Position numbers and translations under genes: made by a program. A stretch of 23,487 bases of DNA from an uncultured Eubacteriales bacterium (GTDB lineage Bacteria; Bacillota; Clostridia; Oscillospirales; Oscillospiraceae): positions 1-23,487 of the forward strand of contig UQYT01000039.1 in the NCBI GenBank assembly GCA_900545405.1. Reading direction: 5' to 3'. Numbering within the stretch: the first letter of the stretch is position 1; every line of letters begins with the position of its first letter. The notes under the pieces were generated by a model. The model was given only the letters and a program-made list of their open reading frames with translations, made no database searches and had not been told where the DNA came from. Below, in pieces: positions 20,401 through 23,487 of the stretch.

Positions 20401-23400
20401 TCAGACAATCGGAGTGATGACAGCAACAGGAGTCTGCAGAGTGAAGGTGCCGTCCACAGTGGGATACACGGTCACAGTCACGCTGTAGCTGTTGGAGCCG
20501 ACAGGAATCACAGGAGTAGTAGCGGTGACGTTATACTCAGTGCCCGCAGCGCTCTGGAAGGTGAGGGAAAGCGCCTTGCCGACGGAATAGTCGTCAGTAG
20601 TGAAGGAGACCTTCACATTCAGCGGGGTACCGAAGACATAATTCGTGGTGTTGGCCTCGACAGCGATGTCAGTAAGGCCAGTAGCGTCAAAGCTCATGGA
20701 AGTAGCCTTCATGCCGCTGAAGACGACGGAGACTTCCCTCGCGGTCTGAGTGGGATCGGTCGGGTCATAGATCACGGTGATGGTGCCGTCAGCGTGGCCC
20801 TGAGCAGTCGGGGCAGACTTCAGAGAACCATTCTCAGTCACAGCGACGTAGTTGGTGTAGGAAACAGCAGAAGCCTTCACGTTGACGTTCGCCAGCTTGT
20901 AGGAAGTGGGCGCGGTAGTGGTGTCGGTGTAGGTCAGGCTCTTGACGAGGCTGCCCTTGGCATCGACGAGGCGCCAGCCAGCAGCGTAGAGATCATCGCT
21001 CACGGACACGGTGGTCTTGTACTGCCAGCCAGCATCCAGGATGTACGCAACATCGATGGAGTTGTTGGACAGCGTGTAAGCTACCATGAAGGTCTCGTTG
21101 CGGAAGTTGGCGACGAGCTCATCAACGGTGTCGATCTTGTCCGCATCCTTCACGCCGGAGCGCAGGTCAACAATGACAGGAGCGCTGACGAAAGCGTGAT
21201 TGTCGAGCATGACAACATTGGCTGCAGTGGTGAGAGTGCCGAGGCCGACATAGACGTCATTGGTCTTCGCGGTCAGGGTCCAAGCACCGTTGCTGATGCT
21301 GAAGTTGTAGAAGCCACGAACCTTGGCGGCATCGAGAGCGCTGGAGACGTAAACCGTCACAGGCGCGCCGTTCAGGTAGAAGCCGTCATAGGAGTAGAGG
21401 CCGGTGCTGTAGCTGTAGGTCCAGTCAGAAGCCTGGAGATTCTTGGGCAGGAACAGGTTGCTGCCGGTGGAGGTGTAGCTGCCCAGGTAACCGAACACGA
21501 CGCTGCAGGCAGCGTTCTTAGTGCCGGTGGTGTAGACAGTCATAGCAGTGTTGACGAAGGTCACATTGCTGCCGGTGAAAGCCTTGAGCATCTCAGCCAG
21601 GCTGTTGTAGGTGGTGACAGTGACCTTGCTGCCGGTGCCGTTGGCAACGATGAACTTGGTCGGGTTGTCGAACACAACGTCCTTAGTGCCCTGGCCGTCC
21701 TTGACGTTGACCTTGATGGTGCCAGCGGCGAAAGTCACGCTCGGCTTGATGGCGTAGGTGCCAGCATAGATGCTGTCGTTCTCAGTCTTCTCAACGGGGC
21801 TGTAAACGCCGTTCTTGTCAGCGTAGCCGACATCGTAGAAAGCGCCCTTGGCAGTGCCGAGGTTGTTGACTACGAAAGTGCTGTAGACAGGCAGCTCAAC
21901 GACTTCACCAGTGGTGACGTTGATGAACTGAGCGGAGTAGGTGCGCTCGCCGTACCAGATGTTGTGGTCGCTGGTGAGCTTGGCCTCGCCGGTGTAGAAG
22001 TACAGGTTGGCGACGCCGACCTTGGTCAGGCCCATGTAGTGGCCGTGGCTATCCAGCAGGAAGGTGAAGGTCTTGCCAGCGTCAGCGGTGGTGAAGGCGT
22101 ACTGCGAGAAAGCAGAAGGCGCGAGCTTGGTGCCGTCGGTCAGGGTAATGACCTTGGTGCTGTTGTTGTAGCTGTCGATGGTGCCAGTGGTAGCGCTGTT
22201 AGCGTAGATGTAGTACTGGCCGCCCTCAACGAGGTAGACAACAGAGGCGCCCTTGCTGATCTTGCTGATATCGGTCCAGATGTTGGCGCTCTTGACGCCG
22301 GCGTTGGACTGATAGTAGCTGGGATCGTACAGATAGGTCACACCGGAGCTGGTGGTGATGCCCATCTCAGCAACACGGTAGTTGTAGGTGACAGCGCCGT
22401 AGCTGTTCTTAGCATAAGCGGTGTTGTCGATGAGGTCGAGCTCATAAGGAGTGCCGGTGCCGATGGTGGTGGTCTTCGCACCAGCCTTGGCGGCGGCAGC
22501 CTCGCCGGCCTTAACAGCGCAGTTGTACTCGGTGACCTTCGCGAGGTCGTACACGAACACGGAGACGTTCTTGACGCTCCAGACGCGAGCGGCGTGGTAG
22601 ATCATGTCGGCGCTGGTCTTAGCGCTGATGACAGCAACGCGGCTGGTGGCGGCGTCGGTGTAGTCCTTGGACAGGTAAGTAGCGTTGGCACCGATGCCCT
22701 CGTTCTTAACGATGATACCGGTGTTGCTGGTCAGGCCGAACACATCCTGGCCCAGGGTGGAGCCGATGCCGTTGACGGTGGTGTAGCCCTGGATGCCGTA
22801 GACGTAGCTGGTGACGTTGGGGCTGTAAGCAACCTTCTTAACGTTGGTCAGAACGTTGAAGGCGTACAGAGCGGCCTGCTCACGGGTGATGGCGGTGTGA
22901 TCAGCACCGGCGAGATCGCCCTTGAACAGATCGACAGTGTGAGCAACCTTAGCGGTGTTGACGCTCCAGCTGGAGCCGGTGAACTCGCCCTTCACGCCGA
23001 AGCCGATGGCGCAAAGCAGCATCTTCGCCCACTGGAAGCCGGTCAGAGTGCCGGTGGGCTCGTAAGTGGTCGCGGTCATGCCGTCGATGATGCCCTGCTC
23101 AACGCAGAAGGCAATGTAGCCGGCGGACCAGCGGTTGGCAGCGACGTCCTCGAAGGGAGCGACGGTGCAGCCCAGGCTGTCAGCCTTGTCCTTGCCCAGC
23201 ATCATGTAGGCAATGATCTTGGCAGCCTGCTCACGGGTGTAAGTGCCCTGGGGCTCGAAAGCCGTCTCGGTCATGCCGTCGATGACGCCGATGCCGGTCA
23301 GGACACCTACCGCCTCATAATACGCATCGCCGATCTTGCTCACGTCGTCGGTGAAGTCTTCGACCTTATTGTAGGCCGAGGCGCCGACCACGCAGAGACC

Positions 23401-23454
23401 AAGAACCATGGCGACCACGAGTACGAGGCTCAGGGTCTTCTTGAGAGTTCTCAT
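20401..23454 (-). CDS. S-layer-homology (SLH) domain surface protein
   Basis: A 1017-residue exported protein. The signal peptide is residues 1-27 (KKTLSLVLVVAMVLGL...GASA). Three SLH modules span about 30-205: the first with AYYEAVGVLTGIGVIDGM and TYTREQAAKIIAYM, the second with FEDVAANRWSAGYIAFCVEQGIIDGM, the third partly degenerate and ending with ITREQAALYAFNVL. SLH modules bind pyruvylated wall polymers and hold S-layer or surface proteins on the cell. Residues 210-1017 are strand-rich, full of T/S/V/Y/A, low in lysine, and were not assigned to a family. AAAGGAGGAG nine bases before the ATG suggests strong translation; the promoter is outside the window. Codons are less GC-ending than in neighbouring genes, which may reflect high expression or a different origin. 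Confidence 0.9.
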   Translation of the reverse strand: MRTLKKTLSLVLVVAMVLGLCVVGASAYNKVEDFTDDVSKIGDAYYEAVGVLTGIGVIDGMTETAFEPQGTYTREQAAKIIAYMMLGKDKADSLGCTVAPFEDVAANRWSAGYIAFCVEQGIIDGMTATTYEPTGTLTGFQWAKMLLCAIGFGVKGEFTGSSWSVNTAKVAHTVDLFKGDLAGADHTAITREQAALYAFNVLTNVKKVAYSPNVTSYVYGIQGYTTVNGIGSTLGQDVFGLTSNTGIIVKNEGIGANATYLSKDYTDAATSRVAVISAKTSADMIYHAARVWSVKNVSVFVYDLAKVTEYNCAVKAGEAAAAKAGAKTTTIGTGTPYELDLIDNTAYAKNSYGAVTYNYRVAEMGITTSSGVTYLYDPSYYQSNAGVKSANIWTDISKISKGASVVYLVEGGQYYIYANSATTGTIDSYNNSTKVITLTDGTKLAPSAFSQYAFTTADAGKTFTFLLDSHGHYMGLTKVGVANLYFYTGEAKLTSDHNIWYGERTYSAQFINVTTGEVVELPVYSTFVVNNLGTAKGAFYDVGYADKNGVYSPVEKTENDSIYAGTYAIKPSVTFAAGTIKVNVKDGQGTKDVVFDNPTKFIVANGTGSKVTVTTYNSLAEMLKAFTGSNVTFVNTAMTVYTTGTKNAACSVVFGYLGSYTSTGSNLFLPKNLQASDWTYSYSTGLYSYDGFYLNGAPVTVYVSSALDAAKVRGFYNFSISNGAWTLTAKTNDVYVGLGTLTTAANVVMLDNHAFVSAPVIVDLRSGVKDADKIDTVDELVANFRNETFMVAYTLSNNSIDVAYILDAGWQYKTTVSVSDDLYAAGWRLVDAKGSLVKSLTYTDTTTAPTSYKLANVNVKASAVSYTNYVAVTENGSLKSAPTAQGHADGTITVIYDPTDPTQTAREVSVVFSGMKATSMSFDATGLTDIAVEANTTNYVFGTPLNVKVSFTTDDYSVGKALSLTFQSAAGTEYNVTATTPVIPVGSNSYSVTVTVYPTVDGTFTLQTPVAVITPIV

Positions 23455-23487
23455 TGTGGAAACTCCTCCTTTGAATAGTACCCTCTT

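Noticed and set aside
20794..23478. Long plus-strand open frame (894 codons) antisense to the SLH gene
   Set aside because: The minus strand has a signal peptide, SLH modules, a ribosome site and a terminator. The plus frame is a composition artefact made mostly of V, G, A, D and L.
1..23487. tRNA, rRNA, CRISPR array, insertion sequence or prophage
   Set aside because: No clover-leaf, spaced identical repeats, transposase or phage structural gene was seen by reading both strands.

Overview
This window is GC-rich chromosomal DNA. It looks like a gut-type Clostridia member of the Oscillospiraceae kind (relatives of Flavonifractor, Intestinimonas or Lawsonibacter). That placement is inferred from strongly GC-ending codons, strict AGGAGG-type ribosome binding sites, a monomeric [FeFe] hydrogenase, an S-layer-homology protein, a CD1247-type acidic Cys-rich protein and a GerMN lipoprotein. 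No rRNA, tRNA, CRISPR array, transposase or phage gene was found, and no stretch above 300 bases lacks a gene.

Left part (1-5580). A minus-strand operon proB-proA-proC makes proline from glutamate and runs on into a pyruvate carboxylase gene cut by the window edge. It is divergent from a type I asparaginase gene. The 142-base divergent region holds a perfect 15-bp inverted repeat whose arms contain both -10 boxes. A bidirectional terminator closes the asparaginase gene.

Middle part (5580-14960). On the minus strand, a D-Ala-D-Ala carboxypeptidase with an unusual Q/P-rich cytoplasmic tail is followed by an intracellular family 3 glycosidase. Divergent from these is a compact plus-strand run: a short ComEA-like helix-hairpin-helix protein, an OmpR-type response regulator, its histidine kinase and a GerMN lipoprotein, with 4-base stop/start overlaps at two of the three junctions. 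An M24 aminopeptidase follows after 27 bases. Next come elongation factor P, with its own well-formed promoter, and an acidic zinc-ribbon protein, ending in a bidirectional terminator.

Right part (14960-23487). This part holds an XRE regulator fused to a repeated membrane domain, a secreted polysaccharide deacetylase, and a small divergent regulatory pair. The pair is an HTH protein opposite a 59-residue protein; it has two matching operator palindromes and is bracketed by near-identical hairpins. Then come an ECF-type membrane S component one base downstream of a group B-like [FeFe] hydrogenase, a 61-residue Cys-rich membrane protein, and a 1017-residue S-layer-homology protein whose base composition differs from its neighbours.

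Taken together the window carries amino-acid anabolism and anaplerosis, cell-wall and surface functions (carboxypeptidase, deacetylase, S-layer protein, signalling operon), translation (EF-P) and anaerobic redox metabolism (hydrogenase). The most promising places for undescribed biology are the twin-operator regulator pair, the inverted repeat between proB and the asparaginase gene, the ComEA-like/two-component/GerMN operon, and the hydrogenase-transporter coupling.
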